Shown one piece after another: positions 43,944 to 53,834 of a stretch of DNA of 64,000 nt; the first letter of the stretch is position 1; every line of letters begins with the position of its first letter. Under the pieces are notes generated by a model. That model saw nothing but the letters and a program-made list of their open reading frames with translations, was not told the DNA's origin and searched no databases. Both the position numbers and the translations under genes were made by a program. The stretch is from positions 186,001-250,000 of the forward strand of contig CANMGT010000002.1 in assembly GCA_947497495.1 (NCBI GenBank). The letters run 5' to 3'. This DNA is from an uncultured Lentibacter sp. (GTDB taxonomy: Bacteria; Pseudomonadota; Alphaproteobacteria; Rhodobacterales; Rhodobacteraceae).

Positions 43944-44582
43944 ATGGTTAAACTTGATATTATATCCGATCCGATTTGCCCGTGGTGTTTCATTGGCAAG
44001 ACACATCTTGACCGCGCGCTGGCGCAGCGGCCTGACCACCCCTTCAGCATCGAATGGCACCCCTTCCAGCTGAACCCTGACATGCCCGCCGAGGGCATGG
44101 GGCGGCGCGCCTATCTGGAAACAAAGTTTGGCGGCAAGGAAGCGGCCTACAATGCCTATCAGCCGATTGTCGAGCACGCCAAGGCAGCGGGTGTTGAGAT
44201 CGAGTTTGACAAGATCGAACGCACGCCCAACACGCTTGACGCACACCGTCTCATTCACTGGGCGGGCATCGAGGGCCGACAGATCCCTGTGGTTTCGGCG
44301 CTGTTCAAGGCCTACTTTCAGGAAGGTCGCGACATTGGCAACCACGAGGTTCTGGCCGACATCGCCGACGGGCTGGGCATGGACGCGGCTCTGGTGCTCA
44401 AGTTGCTGGCCTCAGACGCGGATCGCGACGACATTATCGCACGTGACAAACACAGCCGCGAGATGGGCGTGAACTCGGTTCCCACATTCGTTGTGGCCAG
44501 CCAACACGCTGTTCCCGGCGCTCAGGGGCCTGACTTGTGGCTCAAAGTGATCGACGAAATGCTGCAAGGGGACAGTGCGTGA
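43944..44582 (+). CDS. DsbA family oxidoreductase (FrnE-like)
   Basis: 212 residues without a signal peptide, so cytoplasmic. The thioredoxin-fold active site is CPWC (Cys12, Cys15) in SDPICPWCFIGK, and the cis-Pro region is GVNSVPTFVV. FrnE-like proteins act in thiol-disulfide exchange, some in oxidative stress. It begins a three-gene run with GTGA overlaps (channel, then MFS transporter). Confidence 0.92.
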   Translation: MVKLDIISDPICPWCFIGKTHLDRALAQRPDHPFSIEWHPFQLNPDMPAEGMGRRAYLETKFGGKEAAYNAYQPIVEHAKAAGVEIEFDKIERTPNTLDAHRLIHWAGIEGRQIPVVSALFKAYFQEGRDIGNHEVLADIADGLGMDAALVLKLLASDADRDDIIARDKHSREMGVNSVPTFVVASQHAVPGAQGPDLWLKVIDEMLQGDSA

Positions 44583-44881
44583 ACATCTCGACCAAAGCGC
44601 TGTTTACCCTGCTGATATTCGTCGTGACCATAGGAACGGTGTTCTTTCACTACGTCGAAGGCTGGAGCTGGATCGACGCCTATTTCTTCACTGTCGTGAC
44701 ATTGTCGACGGTTGGCTACGGCCAGCTTGTTCCGGCCACTGTGATCGGCAAGATCGGCACGACGGTCTTTATCTTCTTCGGGCTGGGCATCTTCGCATTG
44801 GCGATCCAGCAGTTCGGGCATTTCGCCCTGCTGCGCCGCCGCCGCAAAGCACTCGAGAAGCATCTGGAGAAGAAAGAGTGA
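44579..44881 (+). CDS. Two-TM potassium channel-like protein (Ion_trans_2)
   Basis: 100 residues from GTG 44579, overlapping the previous stop. Two membrane segments (about 8-25 and 58-80) flank a pore loop with the K+ filter TVGYG at residues 44-48. It lacks any RCK or ligand domain; the C terminus is a short basic/acidic tail (RRRRKALEKHLEKKE). It is a minimal pore module and should form a tetramer in the inner membrane. It overlaps the following gene by 4 bases. Confidence 0.88.
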   Translation: MNISTKALFTLLIFVVTIGTVFFHYVEGWSWIDAYFFTVVTLSTVGYGQLVPATVIGKIGTTVFIFFGLGIFALAIQQFGHFALLRRRRKALEKHLEKKE

Positions 44882-46089
44882 ACGCCCAAACCGAGCTTCC
44901 TATTTCAAAACGGGAATTCATCGTTCTGATGGCGATGCTCTCGGCGATGGTCGCCTTCTCTATTGATGCGATGCTGCCCGCCCTGCCCGACATTGGCCGC
45001 GAACTGAGCCCCGACAACCCGAACGCCGCGCAACTTATCCTGACGTCTTTTGTCCTTGGCATGGGGCTCGGCACCTTCTTCACCGGCCCTCTGTCTGACA
45101 GTTTCGGTCGCCGCCCTGTGCTTTATGCGGGCTGCGCGCTTTACATCGTCGGCGCGGCGCTGGCTTGGGCAGCGCAAACGCTTGAGCTTGTCTTGGCCGC
45201 GCGCCTTGTGCAGGGCATCGGTATTGCCGGCCCGCGGATTGTCAGCATCGCAATCACACGTGATCTGTTTGAAGGCCGCCAGATGGCCAAGATTGTCTCG
45301 ATCGTCATGACGATCTTCACGCTGGTGCCCGCCATCGCGCCGCTGTTGGGCGCGTTCATCATTGATCTGACAGGTTGGCGTGGCATATTCGTGGCCTTCG
45401 TTATCTTCGCTCTGCTGATAACCGCATGGTATGGGCTACGCCTTGGCGAGACACTGCCAACCGAGGCCCGCCGCCCGTTCAGCGGCGCCAAGCTGCTTGA
45501 GGCGCTCAAGGAAATGCTCACCTACCCTGTCATTCGTTTGGTGATAATAGTGCAGACGCTAGTGTTTGGCGTGCTCTTTGCCGCACTCTCCTCGATCCAG
45601 CCGATCTATGACATCACCTTCGGACGCGCCGAGAGCTTCCCCTACTGGTTTGGCGTTGTCGCGATCATGGCGATGAGCGCCAGCATTCTTAATGCCGCAC
45701 TTGTGGTGCGCGTGGGCATGCGCGCCATGACCACGGCAGCGCTCATCGTTCAGGTTGTCCTCTCGGCGGTGATGATCGGCCTGACATACGCAAACCTTCC
45801 CGATGCGCTCTATTTCGGCTGTTTCGTAGCTTGGCAGTTCTCGCTTTTTGCCATGGCGGGCCTCACCCTGGGCAACCTCAACGCGATGGCCATGGAGCCT
45901 GTGGGCCATATCGCCGGCTTGGTGGCGTCAATCCTTGGGGGCATTTCGACAGTTTTTGCCATGGTCTTTGCAGTGCCCATCGGGCTGGCCTTTGACGGCA
46001 CTCCGCGCCCTGTGGCGATCGGGATATTTGTTCTGGTGCTTGTCTCGCTGGGCTTCATGCTGACCAACAAGCGCACTGAAGACTACTGA
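44878..46089 (+). CDS. MFS multidrug transporter, Bcr/CflA family
   Basis: 403 residues from GTG 44878 (GTGA overlap). The open frame from 44575 runs through the channel gene and is not the real start. About 12 membrane segments. Family features are AFSIDAMLPALPDIG in TM1 and GPLSDSFGRRPVLYAG in loop 2-3. Proton-driven drug efflux is expected; substrates unknown. End of the dsbA-like, channel, transporter run. Confidence 0.9.
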   Translation: MNAQTELPISKREFIVLMAMLSAMVAFSIDAMLPALPDIGRELSPDNPNAAQLILTSFVLGMGLGTFFTGPLSDSFGRRPVLYAGCALYIVGAALAWAAQTLELVLAARLVQGIGIAGPRIVSIAITRDLFEGRQMAKIVSIVMTIFTLVPAIAPLLGAFIIDLTGWRGIFVAFVIFALLITAWYGLRLGETLPTEARRPFSGAKLLEALKEMLTYPVIRLVIIVQTLVFGVLFAALSSIQPIYDITFGRAESFPYWFGVVAIMAMSASILNAALVVRVGMRAMTTAALIVQVVLSAVMIGLTYANLPDALYFGCFVAWQFSLFAMAGLTLGNLNAMAMEPVGHIAGLVASILGGISTVFAMVFAVPIGLAFDGTPRPVAIGIFVLVLVSLGFMLTNKRTEDY

Positions 46090-46258
46090 AGGCAGCCAAC
46101 GGCCCTTAACAGCCTGTTGAAAAAACTTCTGTATACTTTCGCATACCGTCTGGCAATTTACGTCAGATTAAGCTAAACGACGGCTTATACGCGTCACTTT
46201 ACAGACTCACTATTCTCGGAAAACACTCTCCGGCAACCGTCCAATAAGGATCTCTCCC

Positions 46259-48463
46259 ATGGTTAACGCAAACACACCTGACATCGTTTACACCAAGGTT
46301 GACGAAGCTCCAGAGCTCGCCAGCGCCTCGCTTTTGCCGATCATCCAGCGCTTCGCGCGCGCGGCCGGTATTTCTGTTGGCACCAAAGACATTTCACTGG
46401 CAGGCCGCATTCTCGCGACCTTCCCCGAGAGCCTGTCAGCCGATCAGCGCCAGTCAGACGACCTCGCCGAACTGGGCGAGCTTGTCAAAACGCCAGAGGC
46501 CAACGTCATCAAACTGCCAAACATCTCGGCTTCGGTGCCGCAACTTGTTGCCGCCGTGAAAGAGCTTCAGGCGCAGGGCTATGCGCTGCCCGACTACCCA
46601 GAAACGCCCTCAACTGACGCCGAGAAGGCCGTGCGCGCCAAGTATGACACGCTCAAAGGCTCGGCTGTGAACCCTGTTCTGCGCGAAGGCAACTCCGACC
46701 GCCGCGCCGCTGCCGCCGTGAAGAACTTTGCCCAGAACAACCCGCACCGCATGGGCAAGTGGGAGGCCAGCAGCAAGACGCGCGTCGCATCCATGAATGG
46801 CAATGACTTCTTCTCAAACGAAGTCTCGGCAACCCTGCCCAAGGCCGCGACAGCCAAGATCGTTCTGGAAGGCGCCTCAGGCACGACTGTGCTGAAGGAG
46901 GCTGTCAGCTATCCGGCCGGCACCGTCGTTGACGCGACATTCATGAGCGCCGCTGCTCTTGATTCCTTCCTCGCCGACGAAATCGAGAAAACAAAGGCCG
47001 AAGGCACGCTGTTCTCGCTGCACATGAAAGCCACGATGATGAAGGTCTCTGACCCGATCATCTTTGGCCACGCTGTCAAAGCCTGGCTCGCGCCTGTGTT
47101 CGAGCAGTTCGGCGACAAGATGGCCGAGATGGGTGTGAACCCCAACCAAGGCCTCGGCGCGCTTTTGAATATCGTCAAAGACGACGCCGAGATCATGGCG
47201 GCGATTGACGCAGTCAACGCGACACGCCCGCCGATGTATATGGTGGACTCAGACAAGGGCATCACGAACCTGCACGTGCCATCCGACGTTATCATCGACG
47301 CCTCGATGCCAGCGCTGATCCGCGCAGGCGGCAAGGGCTGGGGCCCTGATGGCAACGAGGGCGACGCCAACTGCGTCATCCCCGATGACAGCTACGCACC
47401 CGTCTATGACGAAGCCGTCAAGTTCTTCAAAGCCAATGGCGCGCTCAACCCGGCGACAGCTGGCACGGTGCAAAACATCGGCCTTATGGCGCAAAAGGCA
47501 GAAGAATACGGCAGCCACCCGACGACTTTCGAGTTGCCCGAAGCCGGCACCGTAAAGATGATCCTCGACGACGGCACGGTGCTGCACAGCCACGAAGTGC
47601 AGGCAAACGACATCTGGCGCTCGGCCAGCGCACGCCAAGCCCCGATTGAGGACTGGGTGAACCTTGCCATCGCACGTCAGAAAGCCACGGGCTACCGCAG
47701 CATCTTCTGGCTCGACGCGAACCGCGCCCACGACGCAGAGCTGATCGCCTATGTGAAGCCAATTCTGGAAGCCAAGGGCGTCGCCGACAAGTTCGAGATC
47801 ATGGCGCCACGCGAAGCCACCAATGCCTCGCTTGAGACCATCACCAAGGGTGAAAACAGCATCGCCATCACAGGCAACGTGCTGCGCGACTACCTGACCG
47901 ACTTGTTCCCGATCCTCGAACTGGCGACATCGGCCAAGATGCTGTCTATCGTCAAACTGATGAACGGCGGCGGCTTGTTTGAAACAGGTGCTGGCGGCTC
48001 GGCCCCCAAGCACGTTCAGCAGCTTCAGGAAGAGAACCACCTGCGTTGGGACAGCCTCGGCGAGTTCTGCGCGCTTGGGGAAAGCCTGCAGTTCCTCGCG
48101 GAGGCCAAAGGCAACGACAAGGCCCGCATTCTGGGCCAAGCCGTTGATGCGGCCACGCAGGGCATCCTCGACAACAACCGCTCTCCAAGCCGCAAAGTCG
48201 GTGAGCCGGACAACCGCGACAGCCACTACTGGTTTGCCCGCTACTGGGCCGAAGCCTTGGCCGCACAGTCAGACGACGCCGAACTGGCCGCCGAATTTGC
48301 CCCTGTGGCCAAAGCGCTGGCAGAGGGCGAAGCGGCTATCGTGGCCGAACTGGCCGCCCCACAGGGCAAGCCAGCCGACACAGGCGGCTATTTCCACGGC
48401 GACGAAGGCAAGCTTGCTGCCGTGATGCGCCCGAGCGCGACGCTCAACGCGATCATCGGCTAA
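46259..48463 (+). CDS. icd: Monomeric NADP-dependent isocitrate dehydrogenase
   Basis: 734 residues, matching the 740-residue monomeric type and not the 400-residue dimeric type. Diagnostic tracts are [28 protein letters not shown]-like NPHRMGKWE, and [19 protein letters not shown] near the C terminus. It makes 2-oxoglutarate and NADPH in the TCA cycle. Start ATG 46259 has AAGGA upstream. Followed by a strong terminator. Confidence 0.95.
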   Translation: MVNANTPDIVYTKVDEAPELASASLLPIIQRFARAAGISVGTKDISLAGRILATFPESLSADQRQSDDLAELGELVKTPEANVIKLPNISASVPQLVAAVKELQAQGYALPDYPETPSTDAEKAVRAKYDTLKGSAVNPVLREGNSDRRAAAAVKNFAQNNPHRMGKWEASSKTRVASMNGNDFFSNEVSATLPKAATAKIVLEGASGTTVLKEAVSYPAGTVVDATFMSAAALDSFLADEIEKTKAEGTLFSLHMKATMMKVSDPIIFGHAVKAWLAPVFEQFGDKMAEMGVNPNQGLGALLNIVKDDAEIMAAIDAVNATRPPMYMVDSDKGITNLHVPSDVIIDASMPALIRAGGKGWGPDGNEGDANCVIPDDSYAPVYDEAVKFFKANGALNPATAGTVQNIGLMAQKAEEYGSHPTTFELPEAGTVKMILDDGTVLHSHEVQANDIWRSASARQAPIEDWVNLAIARQKATGYRSIFWLDANRAHDAELIAYVKPILEAKGVADKFEIMAPREATNASLETITKGENSIAITGNVLRDYLTDLFPILELATSAKMLSIVKLMNGGGLFETGAGGSAPKHVQQLQEENHLRWDSLGEFCALGESLQFLAEAKGNDKARILGQAVDAATQGILDNNRSPSRKVGEPDNRDSHYWFARYWAEALAAQSDDAELAAEFAPVAKALAEGEAAIVAELAAPQGKPADTGGYFHGDEGKLAAVMRPSATLNAIIG

Positions 48464-48486
48464 GCACACGACCTAGACAAAGCGAA

Positions 48487-48514
48487 GGCGTCCGGACAAC
48501 CGGGCGCCTTTTTT
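48487..48514 (+). terminator. Rho-independent terminator of icd
   Basis: GGCGTCCGG (48487-48495), ACAA loop, CCGGGCGCC (48500-48508) with one G-T pair, then six T. Confidence 0.9.
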
Positions 48515-48608
48515 GTTTCTGTATCGGAAACGATAAAATTCCTTTTCCTAAAAAACATTCGTTCCTATCATTGCCCGCATTGAGAACCAGACATTTTTCG
48601 GAGGACAA

Positions 48609-49949
48609 ATGCTCTATATTCTCACAGCAATTTTCGGTGCCGCAGCCATTGGCGGCTTCTTCATGGGCTCTGATGGTGATGACACCATTGAGGGCACAGA
48701 GGGCGATGATATCGTCATGGGCCTTGACGGCGACGACATGATCTCTGGCGCGGCAGGCGACGACGCCCTGCTCGGGCAAGACGGGCAAGACCTTCTCATC
48801 GGCGGTGAAGGAGATGACGGCCTATACGGCGGAAACGACAACGACACTCTTGAAGGCGGGTTTGGCGATGACGAGTTGCTGGGCGGTGCGGGCCAAGACC
48901 AGCTCTTTGGCGGGTACGGCAACGACACACTCGACGGCCACGGCGAAGATGATACAGACGCGCAGGCAGGCCAGATCGGTGACACGCTCGTCGGCGGCAG
49001 CGGCAACGACTTGATTGATGGGCATGGCGGCGATGATCAGATCTTTGGTGGCGCCGGAAATGATGGCATTCAAATCAGCACAGGCAACAACACTGTCTTT
49101 GGCGAAGACGGCGACGACTTTGTCCGCTCGGGAAGTGGCGATGACACTGTCGACGGCGGAGATGGCGACGATTGGCTCAGTGTTGCCCATGGCGCAGACA
49201 GTGTGACGGGGGGCCTTGGCAACGACACTGTTTATGCGGGCGATGGCGGAGCATTCATTGAAACCGGAGAAGGTGACGACAAGGTAATCGCCGGAGAAGA
49301 CGCCATTATCGAAACCGGTTTGGGCGACGATACTGTTGGCGCTTACGACGCAGATCTCGTCACGACCGGTGAAGGAAACGACTTTGTCAGAGCCCGCGGC
49401 AGCAGTGCCACGCTTGTCGAAACCGGGGCCGGAGACGATTTGCTTATTGGTGTGTTTGATACGGGAGCAGGCGCGACACTCAGCGGTGGGGACGGAAACG
49501 ATACAATCTACAACACAAGCTATGGCGGCAATGTGAATGTCGGTGACGACATTATCGTCGAAGGCGGCGCCGGCGATGATTCCATCTTTGGGTCGGGAGA
49601 CTTCTACGGCGGAGAAGGTAACGACGTCTTAAACAGCCACGGCCATACCTTTGACTATCTTGAAGGTGGCGAAGGAGCGGACAAGTTCGGCCTGCAAAAC
49701 GGCCCCTATTACGGCGGCACGTTTGACACAATCGGTGACTTTAACACCGCCGAAGATACGCTTGTGCTCTACACGCACGACTATGACAGTGGCATAGAAG
49801 GCCTAATATTCGAGCAAATCGAAACGCCCGAAGGCCCTGCTTTGGAGATCTATGCCGAACATGATGGGGAGGCCGTTAAACTGGCCGAGATGTCAGGGCT
49901 TACACTAGAGGACGCGGCGGATATCCAGATAGATTTGCTCGCGAGCTAA
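48609..49949 (+). CDS. RTX (hemolysin-type calcium-binding repeat) protein
   Basis: 446 residues. After a short hydrophobic N terminus (LYILTAIFGAAAIGGFF) come many nonapeptide repeats of the GGxGxDx type from about residue 20 to 330 (GGEGDDGLYGGNDNDTLEGG), which form a Ca2+-binding beta roll outside the cell. The last 100 residues are a C-terminal cap like those in type I secreted RTX proteins. No enzymatic domain is seen. It convergently overlaps the amidotransferase gene by 4 bases. No type I secretion genes are in the window. Confidence 0.9.
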   Translation: MLYILTAIFGAAAIGGFFMGSDGDDTIEGTEGDDIVMGLDGDDMISGAAGDDALLGQDGQDLLIGGEGDDGLYGGNDNDTLEGGFGDDELLGGAGQDQLFGGYGNDTLDGHGEDDTDAQAGQIGDTLVGGSGNDLIDGHGGDDQIFGGAGNDGIQISTGNNTVFGEDGDDFVRSGSGDDTVDGGDGDDWLSVAHGADSVTGGLGNDTVYAGDGGAFIETGEGDDKVIAGEDAIIETGLGDDTVGAYDADLVTTGEGNDFVRARGSSATLVETGAGDDLLIGVFDTGAGATLSGGDGNDTIYNTSYGGNVNVGDDIIVEGGAGDDSIFGSGDFYGGEGNDVLNSHGHTFDYLEGGEGADKFGLQNGPYYGGTFDTIGDFNTAEDTLVLYTHDYDSGIEGLIFEQIETPEGPALEIYAEHDGEAVKLAEMSGLTLEDAADIQIDLLAS

Positions 49950-50737
49950 CACTCTGGTTTGAAGGGGCGCATGGTGAAAGTCTTGCCTTTGAACACGCAG
50001 ACGCTTCCGGCGGGCTGGGCGATCCAGCCCTCTTCCCCCGCGACCAGAGGCTCCGAGACAACGGCCCAGCCCTGTCGGCTTTCGCTCCAGCGGTGGTAGA
50101 GCGTCGGGGCTTTGTCATCTGAGGCATAGCGGAATGCATAGAGCGTTTCACCGTCCGTCAGGGCGGCAGAGAAGCGCATATGCGGCGTGCAGCCGCGCTC
50201 GCGCGAGAGGTTTTCAAGCAAGCCAACTGCTGTCGCGACGGCCTTGACCGGATCAATATCAAGCCCCTTCCCGGCCTCCTGTCCGGCTGCGATCAGGAAC
50301 AGCGCTTCACTGTCTGTCGCGCCTTTGCGATGCCTGTAGAGCGCGTCGCTGATCAACATATCGGCGGATTTTCTCAGCACCTCAAAGCCGCCGACCTGCC
50401 CGTTGTGCATAAAGCTGAAGCGCCCCAAGACAAACGGATGGCAGTTGTTGCGGCTAATGGCCGTGCCCGTGGAGGCGCGCACATGGGCCAGAAATGCGTG
50501 CGCCTGCACCTGCTGCGCCAAAGAGCGCAGGTTTGGATCTGACCAAGCGGGAAAGACGTCGCGGTAGAGGCCGGGCTCCGGGCGCAGGCCATACCACGCA
50601 AGCCCGAAACCGTCGGCGTTAATGCTTGTCTTGCACTCGTCGGCGGCTTTTGATTGAACGATCAGCGAATGATCGGGATTGGTGACAAGCTCTTCCAGAA
50701 AAATCGCTTCGCCAAGGTAGGCCGCCCAACGGCACAT
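49946..50737 (-). CDS. Class II glutamine amidotransferase (YafJ-like)
   Basis: 263 residues. After Met removal the N-terminal nucleophile is Cys2 (MCRWAAYLGE), followed by NADGFGLAWYG and the HVRASTGTAISRNNCHPF block of class II amidotransferases. No synthase domain is attached; YafJ-type proteins have no defined acceptor. Coupled to the upstream small gene by a one-base overlap (TGATG). Confidence 0.9.
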   Translation of the reverse strand: MCRWAAYLGEAIFLEELVTNPDHSLIVQSKAADECKTSINADGFGLAWYGLRPEPGLYRDVFPAWSDPNLRSLAQQVQAHAFLAHVRASTGTAISRNNCHPFVLGRFSFMHNGQVGGFEVLRKSADMLISDALYRHRKGATDSEALFLIAAGQEAGKGLDIDPVKAVATAVGLLENLSRERGCTPHMRFSAALTDGETLYAFRYASDDKAPTLYHRWSESRQGWAVVSEPLVAGEEGWIAQPAGSVCVFKGKTFTMRPFKPEC

Positions 50738-50943
50738 CAGCTGCCTCTGTTATGTGTGCGCTCATAAAGCTCGGCGATCTTGGTGCTGGCTGTCTTTTCG
50801 CAGGCCACCGGAACAAAGGCATGCAAGAGCGCGGCAAATGCGGCGTAAAACAGCGAGAAGCTGAAACGCATCGCAAAGCGGAAGTGCTGAAAGTAGGTTT
50901 CATCAACTGATTTTGGGTGGTCGAGAAATACGCGTGAGATCAT
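50737..50943 (-). CDS. DUF6356 family small membrane protein
   Basis: 68 residues from ATG 50943 (AAGGA at 8 bases). VFLDHPKSVDETYFQHFRFAM matches my memory of the DUF6356 family, followed by one hydrophobic segment (FSLFYAAFAALLHAFVPV). Function unknown. It shares TGATG with the amidotransferase gene, so they are probably co-translated. Confidence 0.7.
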   Translation of the reverse strand: MISRVFLDHPKSVDETYFQHFRFAMRFSFSLFYAAFAALLHAFVPVACEKTASTKIAELYERTHNRGS

Positions 50944-51061
50944 CTTGAGTGTCCTTATGCCCTGTTCCAGACCAGCTTAGCTTGGCTCAAGGCTGAAGTT
51001 GTCCCATATATCAGGCATTACACTTGCATTGTGTGATATTTTCTCACTAAAATTGCCAGTT

Positions 51062-51517
51062 ATGGGACATGATGAACTAGACCTTAAAATTCTGCGGCAG
51101 CTACAGGCCAATTCAGACCTCTCGCTTGACCAGCTCAGCGAGCAAGTCGGGCTGTCGCGCAATGCTTGCTGGCGGCGGATTAAACAGCTCGACGAGGCAG
51201 GCATTATCAAACGCCGCGTCGCCCTGCTGGATGCTGACAAGCTCGGGCTTGGCCTCATGGTGTTCATCCTCGTGCGCGCTGCGACACACACCGCCGACTG
51301 GTCAGACAGCTTCGCGAAAGCCACGAAAGCCTTGCCCGAAATCCTGAGCGTTCACCGCATGTCCGGCGAGCTTGACTACCTGCTGCGCGCCCGCGTTTCT
51401 GACATGGCGGGCTACGATCGCCTCTATCAAAGGCTCATCGCACGTGTTCCTATGGCTGATGTGTCCGCCAGCTTTGTGATGGAAAACATCAAAGACACCA
51501 CAGAGCTTCCGATCTGA
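51062..51517 (+). CDS. Lrp/AsnC family transcriptional regulator
   Basis: 151 residues from ATG 51062; the upstream frame to 50999 lacks Lrp-like sequence. HTH at about 5-50 (LDLKILRQLQANSDLSLDQLSEQVGLSRNACWRRI) and a RAM ligand domain after residue 65 (LSVHRMSGELDYLLRARV). Ten bases before the SMR gene, which it may regulate. Effector, usually an amino acid, not known. Confidence 0.92.
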   Translation: MGHDELDLKILRQLQANSDLSLDQLSEQVGLSRNACWRRIKQLDEAGIIKRRVALLDADKLGLGLMVFILVRAATHTADWSDSFAKATKALPEILSVHRMSGELDYLLRARVSDMAGYDRLYQRLIARVPMADVSASFVMENIKDTTELPI

Positions 51518-51527
51518 GGAAACCGCC

Positions 51528-51857
51528 ATGCACTATGTCTACCTGTTCTTTGCGATCATGGCCGAAACCATCGGCACAACCGCGCTTCAAGCCAGCCAGC
51601 AGTTCACTCGCCTCTGGCCCTCCGCGCTTGTCGTCGTCGCCTATGGCGTGAGTTTTTATTTGCTGTCACTGGCGCTGAAAGTCATGCCTGTCGGCATCGT
51701 CTACGCGATTTGGTCAGGCCTCGGCATCGTCTTCATTGCGGCCATCGGCTACTTGGTGTTTGGCCAAAAGCTCGACACACCCGCCCTGCTCGGCCTCGGC
51801 CTAATCATCGCTGGCATCGTCGTGATCCAGTTGTTTTCAAGCACAACAACGCACTAG
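51528..51857 (+). CDS. Small multidrug resistance (SMR/EmrE) efflux protein
   Basis: 109 residues, four membrane segments. The essential Glu in TM1 (FFAIMAETIGTTAL, near residue 14) and the TM3 motif IVYAIWSGLGIV are present. It exports cationic compounds or guanidinium-type solutes in exchange for protons as a dimer. Lies after the Lrp-type regulator. Confidence 0.93.
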   Translation: MHYVYLFFAIMAETIGTTALQASQQFTRLWPSALVVVAYGVSFYLLSLALKVMPVGIVYAIWSGLGIVFIAAIGYLVFGQKLDTPALLGLGLIIAGIVVIQLFSSTTTH

Positions 51858-51979
51858 CGTTCCTTGTTGCGCATTCTGCAAAACGCAGTCAGGTTTCGCA
51901 AAGTCTTCTGTGCGGGACAAAGTTGCCGTTCGTTTCTTTTGATGATTTCGAATTCAGGGTTGCGTGGTAGTGGTGGGAT

Positions 51980-52906
51980 ATGAATCAAACAACGTCAGCT
52001 AGGCGGAACGCCACACCCTATGCCCTTGCGGTCGTTGGTGTGCTTTTTGCATCCATCTGTTTTGGCTTTGTGCCCTATTTTAGCCGAGGGTTAACCGATC
52101 AAGGTCTCGCTCCCTATGCGGTTGCTTTTTATCGGTACATATTTGCAGCGATTGTCTTTTTTCCAGCACTGCTGATGCATCGCTCAAAGTGGCGGGAAAT
52201 CCTCTGGGGCATGGTCGCAGGCGCAGTCATGGGGCTTGGCTGGGTTGGTTATGTCTGGGCTCTTGAGACTGTTCCTGCATCGACGGTAGGCGTTCTCTAC
52301 ATGACCTATCCGGTGTTTACGATTGCCATTGCCTGGGCGCTTTTTGGAGATCAACCAACGCGACGTAGCCTTGTTGCTGCAGGCGCGATTGTTATCGCTG
52401 CGATCCTTGCAGGATCTCCCGCATCTGTTCCGCTGGAACAGGTTCCAAAGCTTATTATCTCACTGGCCGCACCCTTCGGGTTTGGTTTTGCAATTTGTGT
52501 TCTTGTGCACCGCCTGTCGAGCATCGCCACTTTGGCCAGAATAGCGGCTATCTCTCTTGGAGGAGTCATCGGCCTTGCCCCTCTCATTCTCTCATCTGAG
52601 ATCAGTGAAATCCTACCAAAGGGCCGCAACGACTGGTTTCTGATCGTCGGGATCGGCCTTGTGACGGCGCTTATTCCGCAACTGATATACACTATCTGTT
52701 CACCCGTCATTGGGGCGACGCGCACTGCTGTTGTCGGAAGTATTGAACTACCTACAATGTTTGCCGTTGGCGTTTTTGCGTTCGGTGAGGTCATCACGGG
52801 CGCACAGGCGTTGGCTTGTGCGCTGGTTTTGGGTGCCATCGCTCTTACTCAAAGTCGCGCAACTCGAACTGTGACGACCGTGATTAGCACGGAGCAAGAA
52901 AGATAA
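51980..52906 (+). CDS. EamA/DMT family transporter
   Basis: 308 residues with about ten membrane segments in two EamA repeats (first with YAVAFYRYIFAAIVFFPALL, second with IELPTMFAVGVFAFGEVITG). Solute unknown. The DNA is about 48-50% GC in the lines I counted, clearly lower than the flanking genes, which hints at recent transfer. Ribosome binding site GGTGG just before the ATG. Confidence 0.88.
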   Translation: MNQTTSARRNATPYALAVVGVLFASICFGFVPYFSRGLTDQGLAPYAVAFYRYIFAAIVFFPALLMHRSKWREILWGMVAGAVMGLGWVGYVWALETVPASTVGVLYMTYPVFTIAIAWALFGDQPTRRSLVAAGAIVIAAILAGSPASVPLEQVPKLIISLAAPFGFGFAICVLVHRLSSIATLARIAAISLGGVIGLAPLILSSEISEILPKGRNDWFLIVGIGLVTALIPQLIYTICSPVIGATRTAVVGSIELPTMFAVGVFAFGEVITGAQALACALVLGAIALTQSRATRTVTTVISTEQER

Positions 52907-52961
52907 CTCTGGGCTCCAAGCCGACATTACGGTTACGTTAGCTGCAGGTGTCTGATTGCGC

Positions 52962-53834
52962 TTAGCCGCTTTCGCGCAGCCGTTTGAACAGGCTTGAAGT
53001 GTCCCAGCGTCCGCCGCCCATTTTTTGCACGTCCTTGTAGAACTGGTCAACAAGCGCCGTCACAGGCAGGCTGGCGCCGGTTTCATCGGCGGTGGAAAGG
53101 CAAATCCCGAGGTCTTTGCGCATCCAGTCAACGGCAAACCCGTGCTCGAACTTGTCATCCACCATCGTCTCGTAGCGATTCAGCATCTGCCAGCTGCCCG
53201 CAGCGCCTTGGCTGATCACCTCAACAACAGCACGCCCGTCAAGGCCCGCTTTCTCGGCAAAGTGCAGCGCTTCCGACAGGCCCTGCACAAGGCCCGCGAT
53301 GGCGATCTGGTTGCACATCTTCGTCATCTGGCCTGCGCCGCTTTCGCCAAGGCGGCGGCAGATTTTGGCATAGCAGTCGATGATCGGCTCGGCGCGGGCA
53401 AAGTCTTTCGCGTCGCCCCCGCACATGACGGAAAGCACGCCATTCTCGGCGCCCGCTTGGCCGCCCGAGATCGGCGCGTCGACAAACCCGAGGCCCGCAG
53501 CCTTGGCCGCTGCGTAAAGCTCGGCGGTGACTTTGGCAGAGACTGTCGTGTGATCAACAAACAACGTGTCTTTGCCCATGCCCGCAAAAGCGCCATCCGC
53601 CCCCAGACAGACCGAGCGCAGATCGTCGTCATTGCCAACACAAGACAGCACGATCTCGGCGCCCTCTGCCGCCTCGCGCGGCGTTTTGGCGAATGTGCCG
53701 CCATGCTCTTTCGCCCAAGCCTCGGCCTTGGCGGTTGTGCGGTTATAGACGCAAACTTCGTGGCCTGCGGCTTTAAGGTGGCCAGCCATCGGATAACCCA
53801 TTACACCGAGGCCCAGAAACGCGAGCTTTGCCAT
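52962..53834 (-). CDS. NAD(P)-dependent oxidoreductase, 3-hydroxyisobutyrate dehydrogenase family
   Basis: 290 residues from ATG 53834. Rossmann motif FLGLGVMGYPMAGHL at the N terminus, substrate motif DAPISGGQAGAENG, catalytic Lys in GAGQMTKMCNQIAIAG. It could be 3-hydroxyisobutyrate, tartronate semialdehyde or related reductase. Divergent from the acylase gene. The antisense frame is open through most of it. Confidence 0.92.
   Translation of the reverse strand: MAKLAFLGLGVMGYPMAGHLKAAGHEVCVYNRTTAKAEAWAKEHGGTFAKTPREAAEGAEIVLSCVGNDDDLRSVCLGADGAFAGMGKDTLFVDHTTVSAKVTAELYAAAKAAGLGFVDAPISGGQAGAENGVLSVMCGGDAKDFARAEPIIDCYAKICRRLGESGAGQMTKMCNQIAIAGLVQGLSEALHFAEKAGLDGRAVVEVISQGAAGSWQMLNRYETMVDDKFEHGFAVDWMRKDLGICLSTADETGASLPVTALVDQFYKDVQKMGGGRWDTSSLFKRLRESG

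Noticed and set aside
46100..46200. Third copy of the TGCA-array element (GCATACCGTC string before icd)
   Set aside because: Only a short string matches; the four spaced TGCA cores are absent.
48669..49700. CRISPR-like or tandem DNA repeat
   Set aside because: The periodicity comes from in-frame RTX nonapeptides with variable bases, not identical repeats with spacers.
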